Source: Corythucha ciliata
Taxonomy: Eukaryota; Arthropoda; Insecta; Hemiptera; Tingidae
DNA: 64,000 nt
Direction: 5' to 3'
Assembly: GCA_038030265.1 (NCBI GenBank)
Contig: CM075940.1
Location: 4,464,001-4,528,000, forward strand
Below, piece by piece: positions 36,666-47,307 of the stretch; position 1 is the stretch's first letter, and the number at the start of each line of letters is the position of its first letter. The position numbers and the translations under genes are program-made. The notes under the pieces were generated by a model, which ran no database searches, was not told the DNA's origin, and saw nothing but the letters and a program-made list of their open reading frames with translations.

Positions 36666-36909
36666 TATGCTTTGTGGACGTCAATTTTTTTCGTCGAAAA
36701 AAACGTCATCTCTCTTATCCGTATTTTCAATCTGCGTAGGCTTAAGCCGGCGATTGAACTGCTTCAGCAGGCAGTCTTCCGACCAATTTCCGGATAGGCA
36801 GTCCGATAAAAAGTCCGGATAAGCAACATTTCCTGTCTTTTTTTGACAGGAGTCCTGATTCTCACTGCACAGAACAGTGCGAAATTCTGTACGGTTTAAT
36901 CCCCCAATT

Positions 36910-37231
36910 AATCGCTAAAAACTGCGCGCCTCGATGGTGTAATGGATACAATGCTCGCTTCACAACCCAGCGGGCCTGGGTTCGAATCCAGCCATTGCCC
37001 ATTACACTATAAGGCTGCGGCGAGCTGTGACACGGCACACTCGGCTTCGTGTGGGCGTTCCCGGCGGTGTGCGTTCAACAAACAGCGCACCGACCGAAAC
37101 GCCCGCGTAGTACGGGCGTGAAGTGCACAGTTAGATCTGGGTATGGCGTAGGAGCCAAGTGAGGCTTAGGCGCCTGCCGGGTTCAAAGCCCGGCGCCCCC
37201 GACAAAAAAAAAAAACAAATCGCTAAAAACT
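36910..37231 (+). mobile_element. tRNA-derived SINE with 14-bp target-site duplication
   Basis: Perfect AATCGCTAAAAACT duplications at 36910-36923 and 37218-37231 bracket a 294-bp body. The head CCTCGATGGTGTAATGGA (A box) and GGGTTCGAATCCAG (B box) is tRNA-like. A second B-box-like block, GCCGGGTTCAAAGCCCGGC, lies near the 3' end at about 37178-37197 and is followed by an A tail. The acceptor stem does not pair, so this is not a tRNA gene. Confidence 0.93.
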
Positions 37232-37869
37232 CCCGCAGTTTCATGACAGAAACGCCTAATTTTTGAATATTTGCCATTTTATAGTCAGTTTCGGGGGCTT
37301 TTAGGATCTTTTTGTAGTTGGAGCTTCTTCATGGTTGGAAATATTCTGTGGTTGAAAATGGTTCATTTTGGCCTAGTTCAGGGGCAGAGCCTTCTGTCGA
37401 TATTGATAGAGAAGGCCTGGTTCGAGGGCGGCTGACGACCATCCATCTAACGTAGGCGGATGCGGTTTGGCCGGAACCGGCTGCGTTCTGCATTTTCTGA
37501 AGGACTATAAAACCACGCCTGGCTCAGATTATAAACACTTTGAAATAATGGTCCCAAATCTTAAGAAATCGTTTGTTTATCTCTATCTCATTTCAGCAAA
37601 AATGAGTAAATTTTTAAATTGAATGAAACTGCGTACATATTTTAGCGTTTTACGACACGGGGATTCCGAAAATTGAAACGGATTTTTGATCAGAGCGCTT
37701 TGATGTGACCGTCAATTTTCGTATTTGCCTAAAAAGAGCAGTTGGGGGCTGACGACGGCATAATAAAAACTACATGTGTTAATGTAGCAGTCGCAGATCC
37801 AGGCTCAGGACTCAGAGGCCTTGAGCCCCCTCCTTCGGGTCAGCGCTCGATGGGTTCGAGTCCTATTCT
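37232..37869. other. Intergenic, no gene
   Basis: No recognised coding sequence. The sequence resembles other unclassified repeats (for example GATTCCGAAAATTGAAACGG, GGATTTTTGATCAGA near 37660 against 52945-52975). Confidence 0.4.
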
Positions 37870-38530
37870 CACTGTACAGAAGAGCAGTTTAGCCATTTAT
37901 GAGGTGCGAATGTTTAGTTTGACCATTTTCCGAGCACGAATGGTCCGATTAGCAACTTATAGGGAGTGATTAACCAATTTTCAGAGTGAAATCATCTGTT
38001 TAGACATTTTCGGGCCGCGAATCGTCAGTTTCAAATATTGTCTAATATTTGACAATGCGTTTCAATTTCCAGTTCGTCGGTTTCTTGACAATGCTAGAAA
38101 TATAGGACGGTATTCGTCCTATATGGACACATGTTTTAGTCATTTTTAGGCCACGTAGAGTCAATGGGAATCGTTAGTTCGAATTTCCTTAGCGCCATTT
38201 CCAATGCATGAATCGCCAGATTTGCCATTTTGGGACGGGTATTTTTTGACGCCGCCAAGTTTGTCAAGGCCATTTTTGGTGCACGAATGGTCAGTTAGGC
38301 AACTAATGGCGCGTGAATGATCGATTTAGCCATTAACGGGGCGGGAATCATGGTCTTCTCAGAGTGCACGAGAATTGTCAGTTCAGTCGTTTATAGGGCT
38401 CGAGAGGTCAGTTTGGCTATTTTTAGGGCGCAAATAGTTAGTTTAGTTATTTTTAAGGCGTGAATCGTCAGTTTGGCTATTTTGGGGCCCGGTTATATCT
38501 AGTTTGGCCGTTTTTATGTGTTTATATCGT
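37870..38530. repeat. Degenerate ~30-bp repeat array, family C
   Basis: The unit is roughly GCGAATCGTCAGTTTGGCC followed by ATTTTTAGGG, repeated about every 29-32 bases with strong divergence (for example at 37990, 38400, 38430 and 38460). The design (T-rich block, then CGAAT block) parallels family A, but the sequence differs. It lies upstream of the FZR1 gene. Confidence 0.7.
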
Positions 38531-38853
38531 GTTCTACGTGGTGCTTTTTTTTTTTTTTTTCCCAAATTTCAAGTTGGAAAACTCCAACAACCCACATTGT
38601 GAACGTTATTAATTTGTGTTTTATAGTGCAATTTTATGAACTTGAGGAGGTGTAGTTGTATCAAGAAAAATAATTCATGAAAAAGGTCAATAGAAAGTAG
38701 TGTTTATTTCATACTGGAAAATGGGAAATTTGTAGTAAAGTCTCTTTTATCCTAAACCCCATATTTTTTGGAAGAAAATGGCTGTCAAGCCAGTTTTAGT
38801 AGAGCAAATTATACCATTTCTCAAGCCCCTCCCTTGTGCAAATTCTGAGTCTA

Positions 38854-38993
38854 GGGCCCGTATTCAGAAACCAACCTTAACCTTTACATCTCCTTTAAGC
38901 GCTTCAAAACAGATGACATATTTTCATTAACCATCACATTTTTCAACTCCTTTCGTTAAGGCTTTGTAAAGGTGGGTTCCTGAATACGGCCCT
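38854..38993. mobile_element. Short MITE with TATTCAG-type inverted ends
   Basis: GGGCCCGTATTCAGAAACC at 38854 is inverted at the right end as GGTGGGTTCCTGAATACGGCCC (to 38992). About 140 bases, no ORF. A TA or CTA duplication is possible at the edges. It lies within 300 bases of the FZR1 start codon, on the 5' side. Confidence 0.8.
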
Positions 38994-39149
38994 AAGTCTG
39001 TGTAATTATACGTATACAATATTTACCCGTTAGGGGGCCCTGTGATAGTTCTCGCCTAGGGTGCCCCGCAAGGGCTAGAAATAGCCCTGTTTTATAGTTT
39101 ACTCTCAACATGAACTTTTATTATTTCCCATCCAGAAAAGTTCCACAAT

Positions 39150-41412
39150 ATGGACGATGACTGTGAAATGAACAGCGTTTTCGCTCGACGACTCATTCAC
39201 CAGCAGAGGCGACAAGAAGTCAACGCCAATCGAAACCAAGAGATTCTGTGCCTCCGCGAGAATGAGGGCAATCAAAAGGTGAATTTGCCACGGTCGGCCG
39301 CGCCTCGGTGTCTTCAGAAGTCCCCTGGTGGAAAGCGAGGCGAGAATGACGAAAACCTCAATGAGAATATAATGAACATCGGTCAGAGCGTTCGGAGCAA
39401 CTCGCTGTCCCCGCTGGGATTTCCTCTTGATTCTGTACTGTTTTTATAATGAAAGTTCTCCGTCATAATCGTCTTGAATCAATGTCTCATTGTATTTTCA
39501 GATAGAGAACGAGAGGCTGTCAATTGAACCTCGTCAAATTATTAGCGACAGGTACATACCCTTGCGTTCAGGAGACGACTGGCAAATCAAATTTCAAATG
39601 ATTCCTGTAAGTTTTCAAGCGTAGTTTCCATTTGTACACTCTTAATTGAATTGAATTTTCGTCCAGGACAATAAACCCTCCTCGAACAAGCATCGCAGAA
39701 ACCGTGACGGATGCAATGGCTCAACCAATTTAGAAAATTCTCGAGACGGTATCGCTTACAACTGCCTACTTCGTAATGAAATCCTCGGAGCTAGTATTAG
39801 TGGGCTTCGGACTCAGTCGGATGAGAAAAAACCTGTTCCCCTTGAAGATAAAACGAGCTTGTTCCAGGTATTCATTCATTATTGCTGTTATTCATGCGCA
39901 TGTTATAAGCTAGTTCCTCACAGTATCGTTCTCCTCCTGGACCTAAAATGGACATGGAATCTGTATCACCGTACTCACTGTCATCAGTTAGTCCCTACAG
40001 TCAAAAACTACTCCGCTCACCCATCAAGGTGATCCGCAAAATTTCTCGAATTCCATTCAAGGTATGTTCATCACATGAATAACCCCCCTCCAACAACTTG
40101 AACAGTCTCTCATTACTTTGAATTTTGTCAGGTTTTAGATGCTCCAGAACTTCAAGATGATTTCTACTTGAACCTCGTTGATTGGTCTTCTCAGAATGTA
40201 CTGAGCGTCGGTCTCGGGAGCTGCGTGTATCTCTGGTCGGCCTGTACGAGCCAAGTGACTCGACTTTGTGACCTTTCTACTGACTCTGATTCAGTGACGT
40301 CGGTCTCTTGGAACGAACGGGTAATTTGAATGCTTGAACGTAACAATCGGTTTTGTACATTTTTTTTTTTATTACATATTTTTTAGGGCAATCTCTTAGC
40401 AGTAGGTACACATTTGGGTCTCGTCCAAGTTTGGGATGTTGCTTCAAGCAAGCCCGTCACCAAATTAGAAGGGCACAACGCTAGAGTCGGAGCTCTGGCA
40501 TGGAGCAGTGACTTATTGTCTTCGGGGAGTCGAGATAGAATGATTTTACAGAGAGACATAAGAGCTGGAGGACCTCATCATCATCCTGAACGAAAATTGG
40601 GAGGCCACCGTCAGGAGGTCACATTTGTTTCATTCAAAACAAGCACTTTTTTTGTAATTGAATTCTATTAACAGGTGTGTGGCTTGAAATGGTCTCCCGA
40701 CAATTTACATCTTGCTTCAGGGGGCAATGATAACAGACTTTACGTATGGAATATGCATTCGCCTGCCCCAATTCAAGCCTACTCTGAACATCTTGCTGCT
40801 GTAAAAGGTGAGAACAACCATTGAATGTTTGTTTGTAACGCTGATCCCCCCCCCCCCTTAGCAATTGCCTGGTCACCACATCATCACGGTTTATTGGCGA
40901 GCGGAGGCGGAACAGCCGACAGATGCATTCGTTTTTGGAACACTCTCACGAGTCAACCGATGCAATGCGTCGATACAGGCTCGCAAGTTTGCAATCTGGC
41001 CTGGTCTAGACACTCATCCGAATTGGTGCGTAAAATTAAATCAGTCTACGTTTTTCTCTCAATAAACCCCTTTTCTCTCTCTCTCTCTCTCTCTCTCCAG
41101 GTGAGCACTCACGGATACTCGCAAAACCAAATCCTCGTTTGGAAATACCCGTCGCTAACTCAAGTGGCCAAGCTCACCGGTCACTCGTACCGAGTCTTGT
41201 ACTTGGCCATGTCCCCCGATGGCGAAGCCATTGTAACAGGCGCGGGTGACGAGACACTTCGTTTCTGGAATGTTTTTTCAAAAGTTCGATCCCAGAAGGT
41301 AAGTTTTTCATCAGCTTCCAAACGATCGTTTTTTTTTTGTTTTTTTTTTTAAACGTGTTCTTTCCCCAAGGAGTGCAAGTCCGTTCTCAACCTGTTCAGC
41401 AACATTCGTTGA
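39150..41412 (+). CDS. FZR1: Fizzy-related / Cdh1, APC/C co-activator, 10 exons
   Basis: Exons: 39150-39434, 39502-39606, 39667-39867, 39924-40061, 40132-40320, 40387-40617, 40675-40807, 40862-41025, 41101-41298, 41371-41412; all phases join, 561 residues from ATG to TGA. Cdh1 recruits substrates to the anaphase-promoting complex in late mitosis and G1 (established). Visible: C-box SDRYIPLRSG (about residues 110-118); a spacer with several Ser-Pro sites (VSPYSLSS, RSPIK) fitting CDK control; KISRIPFKVLDAPELQDDFY; a seven-bladed WD40 propeller (about 244-545) with LVDWSSQNVLSVGLG, VGALAWSSDLLSSGSRDRMI and KLTGHSYRVLYLAMSPDGEA; and the C-terminal Ile-Arg tail. The N-terminus (first 95 residues) is not conserved and uses a weak GTACTG donor. 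The exon-6 donor is GTCACA, also non-consensus. Human FZR1 has 493-496 residues; the excess is mostly N-terminal. A 5' UTR acceptor is possible just upstream of the ATG. Confidence 0.96.
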
Positions 41413-41859
41413 AAAATAGATTTATTAATTTGTGATCTGTTCATTACTTTTTTCATTCAGTATTATTTTTAAGTTTTCTTTTATTTAGTGGTTTCTTTTT
41501 CGTACTTCCGTTCTAAACAAGATATTCAAGTTAAGTTACCACGTTAATTATACCAATTGTGATACCTATTATTTCTTAAGAAACTATTAGTACTAACGTT
41601 AACCGCCCCACCCCTATATGGATGTTCCTTGTATTGATTTGATTTATGTGAATTCAAGAGAAACGAAAGATTATTATATTTCGAGCATTATATGGTTGGT
41701 TTAAATTACTCTCAAACCGATAACGGCGACTTAGTCCTTCATTTCCTCGGTATTTGAATGTCCGGCCTACGATTTGCGTGGGCAAAGGGTAGAGGTGAAA
41801 TTGTAGGCGATGAAAATTGGTCTCCTTGGATAAGGGGAGCATCGTTGGGGCCCATTTAG
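41413..41859. other. FZR1 3' flank
   Basis: AT-rich sequence after the stop codon, likely including the 3' UTR. No other feature can be supported. Confidence 0.4.
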
Positions 41860-42450
41860 AGAGTAAAATTCCAACAATCGCTGTGTTTACTTGGTGGGGG
41901 GGGGGGCGATAGTTCAGTCGGTGAACGTTTTTCTTTTTCCTTCTCGGTCACTTATGGGGCAAAATTTGTACTCTTGGGGCTAAAACTCGTTGTTTGCTAA
42001 TGGGGAGGGGTGGGGGTGAAGATTGGTCTGCTTGTATTAGGAGAGCATCCAAGGGCACTTTTGGCCCAAAATATCTAGTTTTGGGGGATACGATCGTTGT
42101 GTTTTCACTTGAAGATGTGAGGGTGACAGCTTGTCTCCTTGAATCAGGGTCAGAACATCCAAGGCCACTTTAGGGACAAATTTTATTCTAGTTTTTGGGT
42201 ACACGATCGCTGTATTTGCACTTAGGAGGGGGGGGGGGAGGTTCCGGCAATGGAAGTATTTCTGCTGCTTGCATCAGGGGGCATCCACGAGCAGCACTTT
42301 TCGGGCAAAATGTATAGATTTGAGAGAGCATTCGCTGTGATGGCACTTGTGGGAGGGGGATAGTTCAGGCGCTAGTTTTTCTGTTCGCTTGTGAGAGGAA
42401 TCCGAGATCACTTATTTTAGGGCGAAATTTCCAGCTTTTAGTGCATTTCA
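41860..42450. repeat. Degenerate tandem repeat, unit ~115-130 bp
   Basis: Blocks recur in the same order: GGGGCAAAATTTCTAGTTTT, then CGATCGCTGTGTTTGCACTT, a G run, ATAGTTCAGGCG, TTTTTCTGCTTG, ATCAGGG and CATCCAAGGGCACTT. At least four copies lie between 41870 and 42440. Further copies resume at about 43610-43960, so the 296-bp satellite between appears to interrupt the array. Confidence 0.75.
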
Positions 42451-42601
42451 TTCTGAAAAATGCACTATTGGTCTCGTCGTGATGGTGGCAAACATGGGTC
42501 ATGTCATGTTTTTTTCACGTTTCAGAACCTCTAGAACACGAATTCAGTGGTCTCCGGAATTTATATATATATATATATTGGTTTATATATCTTTATGGCC
42601 G

Positions 42602-43430
42602 TTTTCTTGTTAGCACGATAACTCTCGTGGAAGTTAATTTAGCGGAACGCGCTTTGGCACAAAAATCAGTAGTCATAAGACCCCGGTCGGTATTGCATTT
42701 GGGCCAAATCGGTCAAGGTGGAGGGGGGGAAAATCGGGCTTGAAGTCGTCAAAAAATCACTAAAAATCACCAGTTGATTCTAGAAGCATCATATTCGGTA
42801 CGTATACTCCATGTTAGACTAGCCTTTGATTCCCATTTTAATTTTTTGAAAAAGTCGAGGGGGAGGGGGTGGTGCCCCCAGGGTGGAAGTAAGTGTGTGG
42901 TCTTGTTAGCACGATAACTCTCGTAGAAATTAATTTAGCGGAACACGCTTTATCTAAAAAAATCAGTAGTCATAAGACACCGGTCGGTATTGCATTTGGG
43001 CCAAATCGGTGAAGGAGGTGGGGGGAAAATACGGCTTGAAATGATCAAAAAATCACTAAAAATCACCAGTTGATTCTAGAAGCATCATATTCAGTACGTA
43101 TACTCCATGTTAAAGTAGCCTTTGATTCCAATTTTAATTTTTTGAAAAAGTCGAGGGGGAGGGGGCGATGTCCCCGGGGTGGAAGTAAGTGTGAGGCCTT
43201 GTTAGCACGATAACTCTCGTAGAAATTAATTTAGCGGAACGCGCTTTGGCACAAGAATCAGTAGTCATAAGGCCCCGGTCGGTATTGCATTTGGGCCAAA
43301 TCGGTCAAGGTGGAGGGGGGAAAATAGGGGTAGAAATGGTAAAAAAATCACAACAAATCACCAGTTGATTCCAGAAGCATTATATTCGGTATGATGATTC
43401 CATTTTGAAATAGCCTTTGATTCCTTTAAG
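42602..43430. repeat. 296-bp tandem satellite, about 2.8 copies
   Basis: GTTAGCACGATAACTCTCGT begins units at 42609, 42905 and 43201, exactly 296 bases apart. Copies agree closely over their length, including CAGTAGTCATAAG, GTCGGTATTGCATTTGGGCC, CACCAGTTGATTC and TTTTGAAAAAGTCGAGGGG. The last copy fades near 43430. A short TA run at about 42560 precedes the array. Confidence 0.92.
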
Positions 43431-43599
43431 TTCAGCTTAAGCAAACCCGGCAGCAAACAGTACGAGGGAGGGTCAAACATAAACGAAACAAATCATGGTC
43501 TCAACATTACTACTTCTGGGACGGCTTAGGGTATCCGTATACAAAATGAAATGCACTCTTTCCGACCGCCAGCTGCCGGAGCGAAATTTTTGACCTGCA

Positions 43600-44100
43600 A
43601 TCGTTGTGCTCCCACTCAGTATCGAGGGAGTAGAAGTTGATTGTCTCCTTCCAATCAGGGTAGCATCCAATAGTGCTCCTTTGGCAAGATTTCTAGTTTT
43701 ACGGATGAATTCGTTGTGATGTGCTCATGCGGGGATTATACAGGGGTAATACAGATTAGGTGGTGGAAGTTTTTCTGCTAACGACAGGGATGCATGCACA
43801 GTCTCTTTGAGGGTCACATTTCTAGTTTTTGGGTCTAATAATAATCGCTATGTTATCTTTGTGAGGGGGGGGGGATAGTTCAGGCGCTGAAAGTTTTTTT
43901 CTATTTGCGCCAGAGGGGAATCCGAAGTCACTTTTAGGGCAAAATTTCTAGTTTTACTTCCATCTTCCCGGAAGAAAAGGAAATAAGGTGTTCGTTTACA
44001 AAAAAATCGAGTGACGCAATATTCGTAATACACCACAGAAAGGTTGAAAAAAGTAAAAAGAGAAAATCTTAATTGCGAAATATTTGTACCCCCAAAAAAC
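43600..44100. repeat. Continuation of the ~115-130 bp degenerate repeat
   Basis: Units near 43640, 43780 and 43870 carry GGCAAGATTTCTAGTTTT, ATAGTTCAGGCGCTGAAAG and CACTTTTAGGGCAAAATTTC, as at 41860-42450. The sequence 43960-44100 is unclassified. Confidence 0.6.
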
Positions 44101-44144
44101 ACTAGGTGGAAATTGTGGGGGGAGAACGATTTGGCGTGACTAAG

Positions 44145-44470
44145 ACACGAAACTTCATAACGATATAATCATGACAGCGATCCTTCCTGCCCCCGACCAC
44201 CCCGCTCGTACTTTATGTCATTGCCGGGCATGCATTTGGTGTGAGGAATGTCTGGAGAGGTTTCATGCCGAGGCTGGTTGTGGCACGAAACTTTATAACG
44301 ATATTATCATGCTAGCGATCATGCCCTCAGACCGCCCCTGCCTGAACTTATGTCATTGGCGGGCATGATATTTGCGTCGGGGGTGTCTGTAGAGGTTCCA
44401 TACCGAAGATGGTTGTGGCACGAAACTTTGTAACGTTATTATCATGCTATGATCCTGCCCCTGTCCGTAA
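44145..44470. repeat. Tandem repeat, unit ~135 bp, about 2.4 copies
   Basis: CACGAAACTT followed by TAACGATATTATCATG starts units at about 44148, 44283 and 44418. Each holds CTGCCCC/GACCRCCCC, TTATGTCATTGSCGGGCATG and GAGGTTYCATRCCGAAG. A related single copy with the same GATCCCGCC, CCGCCTCTGCCTGTACTTATG order lies near 2370-2405. Confidence 0.75.
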
Positions 44471-44799
44471 TCATGTCGTTCGTGTACGTTTATTTTGTGT
44501 TTATGGTGTCAATGCACCCCCCTCACTTCCATCTGTCCTCCCTTCCTTCCTATCCCCCTCCCCCTCATCTTATTTCCGTTGACGGAAAAAAGATCGCTGG
44601 TAAGGATCGCTATTTTCTCTGGAAAAAATCGCTAGGAAAAAGATCGCTAACTTGACCTGGCTAAATTTTCCCCCCAACAACGCGATACGGTCATTTTTAG
44701 CCACTTCGAGGAGGGCTGAAGCCTCCTTAGGCACATCCTCGCCGAACCCCCCGGGAATTACTCATTTCAGCACTGCCCTAGGGAAGCGTAAAATTCGTT

Positions 44800-45240
44800 T
44801 GCCGCAGATCGGAAAACTTTGAGAAAATTTGCCAAAAAATTTGCCCATGATGATTTTTGGCAAATTGGTCAAAATATAGAAATGGACGAAACCTACCTAT
44901 TTTGAGGTTTCTCATCACGGGCAATCCGAAAACGAATTTTCCATCGGACGAGCCGTTGAATTCCGTGATTCCGTCGATTTTGGCCGCTTATTCGGCCCGT
45001 ATGCCGGGGCTGCTCGAATTTTCCCGTGGACGGCAGCTACGTTATAATCAGCCCGGAAGTCCTAGGAAAAGCCTCGTCGCAGGCGGACCTCGCTGGCCAC
45101 ACTGGAGCGGAGAAATTTGGCCGAAACGAAGGACAACGCGAAACGGTCAGTTTTGGTCACTTTGAGGGGGGCCTTAGTGGCTATTTGGCCTTAACCCTGC
45201 AGTTATAAATTCAGCATGGTCATAGCCTGCGTACAGCTCA
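44800..45240. repeat. Dispersed unclassified repeat (related to 52310-53110)
   Basis: ATGGACGAAACC, GATTCCGTGATTCCG-like, CGAATTTTCCCGTGGA, AATCAGCCC and ATTCAGCATGGTC occur here. They recur in parts at 52310-52500 (CGAATTTTCCCGTGGA, ATTCAGCATGGTC) and 52910-53070 (ATGGACGAAACGC, GTGATTCCGTGATCC, ATCAGCCC). No coding content or terminal structure is recognised. Confidence 0.55.
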
Positions 45241-45424
45241 AATCGGAGCATTTTGAAAAATTATCCAAAACGCTCGCGTTTTTAGCCACCTTAAAAAGCC
45301 TCGAGAAGGGCTTTTCAGGGGAATTTAAAATATTTTGTCCACCAGTTCCAGTAATTTTTCCTATTCCTAAGGTGGGAAATCGGCGCAGGGACTTGGGAAA
45401 CACGTTTGCTTATTTGGGGGGGGG

Positions 45425-45661
45425 GGATGTTCTCTTCGTTCCCTACTGGCGAGGGCCTCGGTTCATTAAAACTATCGCCCAAATATAAAGGCACTTATTC
45501 TATTTTGAACGTCATGCCTTCAGATGTGTACAGAAATCGGTCAAGGACACACCACGACGACTGTTCATATCAGCCAGTTCCGTCTATGGACCGGCGCTGA
45601 CATGACGGCGAGAACAGTGACGACGACGTCAAAGAAGATGACGAAGAGCAAGGCGACTAAG
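45425..45661 (+). pseudogene. Ty3/gypsy integrase C-terminal fragment
   Basis: The frame reads KLSPKYKGTYSILNVMPSDV near 45480-45540 and, after a shift, HISQFRLWTG near 45570-45600, then an acidic tail ending in TAA at 45658-45660. The K-L-x-P-[KR]-[YF]-x-G-[PT]-[YF] and H-x-S-Q-[LF]-[RK] pair marks the end of Ty3/gypsy integrases. The frame change and isolation show a relic. Confidence 0.65.
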
Positions 45662-46086
45662 CGTTCCACAGGTGGACACTGGAGTCAGCGATGCCACCGG
45701 TAGCCAGCGGTGGCAGGGGTGGGCAGTTGCCCTCCCCTAGAATCAAAAGCGCAGATTTCGTGGGGCAGCTGCCCACCCCCCAAATTCCATCTAAAAGTAA
45801 AAATCCGTCACATATTTAATGATTAAAATCCAGTATAAAACTTTCGCCGTCAGAACCAATTCCTAGAATTTCGCTAACTAATACATACACCAATTTCACT
45901 GTTTTATTATTTTTGGTGAAAACCAAAGTTCTCAAACTACAATCTCTGCCTCACTGAGCAACCAGCATCTCTGTTTTCGACCACAAGACATCACTTTTAT
46001 TGATATTTCTAGCACACAACAACAAAAAACAAAAAACCAACATTTTCCGTGATCTGGCTAACATAAACACAAGTTTCATGTATTTC

Positions 46087-47307
46087 GCTCCATAAAACCA
46101 GTATTGCGGATTTTTCTTTAAAAAAAAAAAACAACAACACAAAAAAACAAAAATTTACGGATGTCTTTTGCTGACAAACCGATTTCGAGGGTCGGCTTAA
46201 TTTGGAAACCGATTTTGCTGATTTTTCGCACTAAAATCCCATTTTCGCAGGTTCGACACGCAATATCGTGTGTTTTGACTAGCTCAAATCGTGTTTAGCC
46301 CGCTGTGCCATCCAGACTTATAGTGGGAGAGGGCATGCCAGCTTTGTTTACCGTCTCAGGTCTATAATTTAAAGTTTAGCTTCAAAAGTATCACTTTATA
46401 TTTATTTGTTGACGGATGGTGGCCGTTTCTGTTCAAATTCAGTCTCTGATGACCGTGAATTGACGCGATTCTAACATGCAGATCCTGTTATAAGCCTGCA
46501 AAAAGGCAATGATGCATCTGATATTTTCACCAGTGAATCTGCCCACAGGCATGGATCCAGTTTTTCCCAAGAGTAGTTGCAGAGTTTTTTTCCCCGATTT
46601 TACTCGTGAATGAGCCCTGTTTTTATAGCCTTGAATTGACGTTTTCCTTAATTTTAGCTTAAAATGAGTGCTTTTTCTCAATTCTACCTCGAACTAGCCT
46701 TTTTGATTTACTATTTCAATCATGGCCAGCACTGGGCATCGCATAACCGTGATTTGGTGCGTTCCGTCAATTCAGCCGCAAAAGAATAGTTTTTCCTCAA
46801 TTTAACTTGTGGATGAACGCTATTTCTCAATTTTAGCCACGACAATTCCATCAATCAACAAAAAACGGTGACAATTTTGCCAATTCATTTTCCCTCAATT
46901 TTAGCCACAAATTATTAGTGCTTTTTCCCAATTCTTCTGCCTTGAGCGATTTTTCCCCCCTTCAAATTTTAGCATTGAGAAGGTTCACATAATCCGCATG
47001 TGAGCGAATTTCATTAATTTTGACTTGGGCGTTGCATCGCGAAACTTTGAAATTGGCGTTTTCCTCAATATCACTTGCGAACGAACAATTTTCCTTAATT
47101 TTAGCCGATAATAAGCACTTTTTCAAAAATGTACGCGCTAAAAGTCGCGCTCTTTCTCAATACCCGCAAACTTGCCATGTACATGTATAAAAACGGTCAA
47201 TTAGAACTTTTTCGCAATGTTTACCGAGATGTTTGCTTGAGAAACCACGAAACTGGCGCCTTCGGAATGAGCTCCATTTTCAAGTTTAGCCATGAATTGT
47301 GTTCTTC
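46087..47307. repeat. 1.2-kb direct duplication, copy 1 (contains family A units)
   Basis: GCTCCATAAAACCAG to CATGAATTGTGTTCTTC is repeated at 47726-48948 with only a few substitutions and single-base indels (for example at 46428/48067 and 46970/48609). The offset is a constant 1639 through most of it. The left half is unclassified with an A run; from about 46580 it carries family A ~30-base units. The 80-codon minus-strand frame at 46439-46681 is repeated exactly and is judged non-coding. Confidence 0.95.

Noticed and set aside
36930..36995. Functional tRNA gene (plus strand)
   Set aside because: The acceptor stem does not pair and the sequence continues into a SINE body with A tail and target duplication.
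46439..46681. 80-codon ORF repeated identically at 48078-48320 as a conserved gene
   Set aside because: Identity is explained by the recent 1.2-kb duplication, and the frame runs through family A repeat units with no domain.
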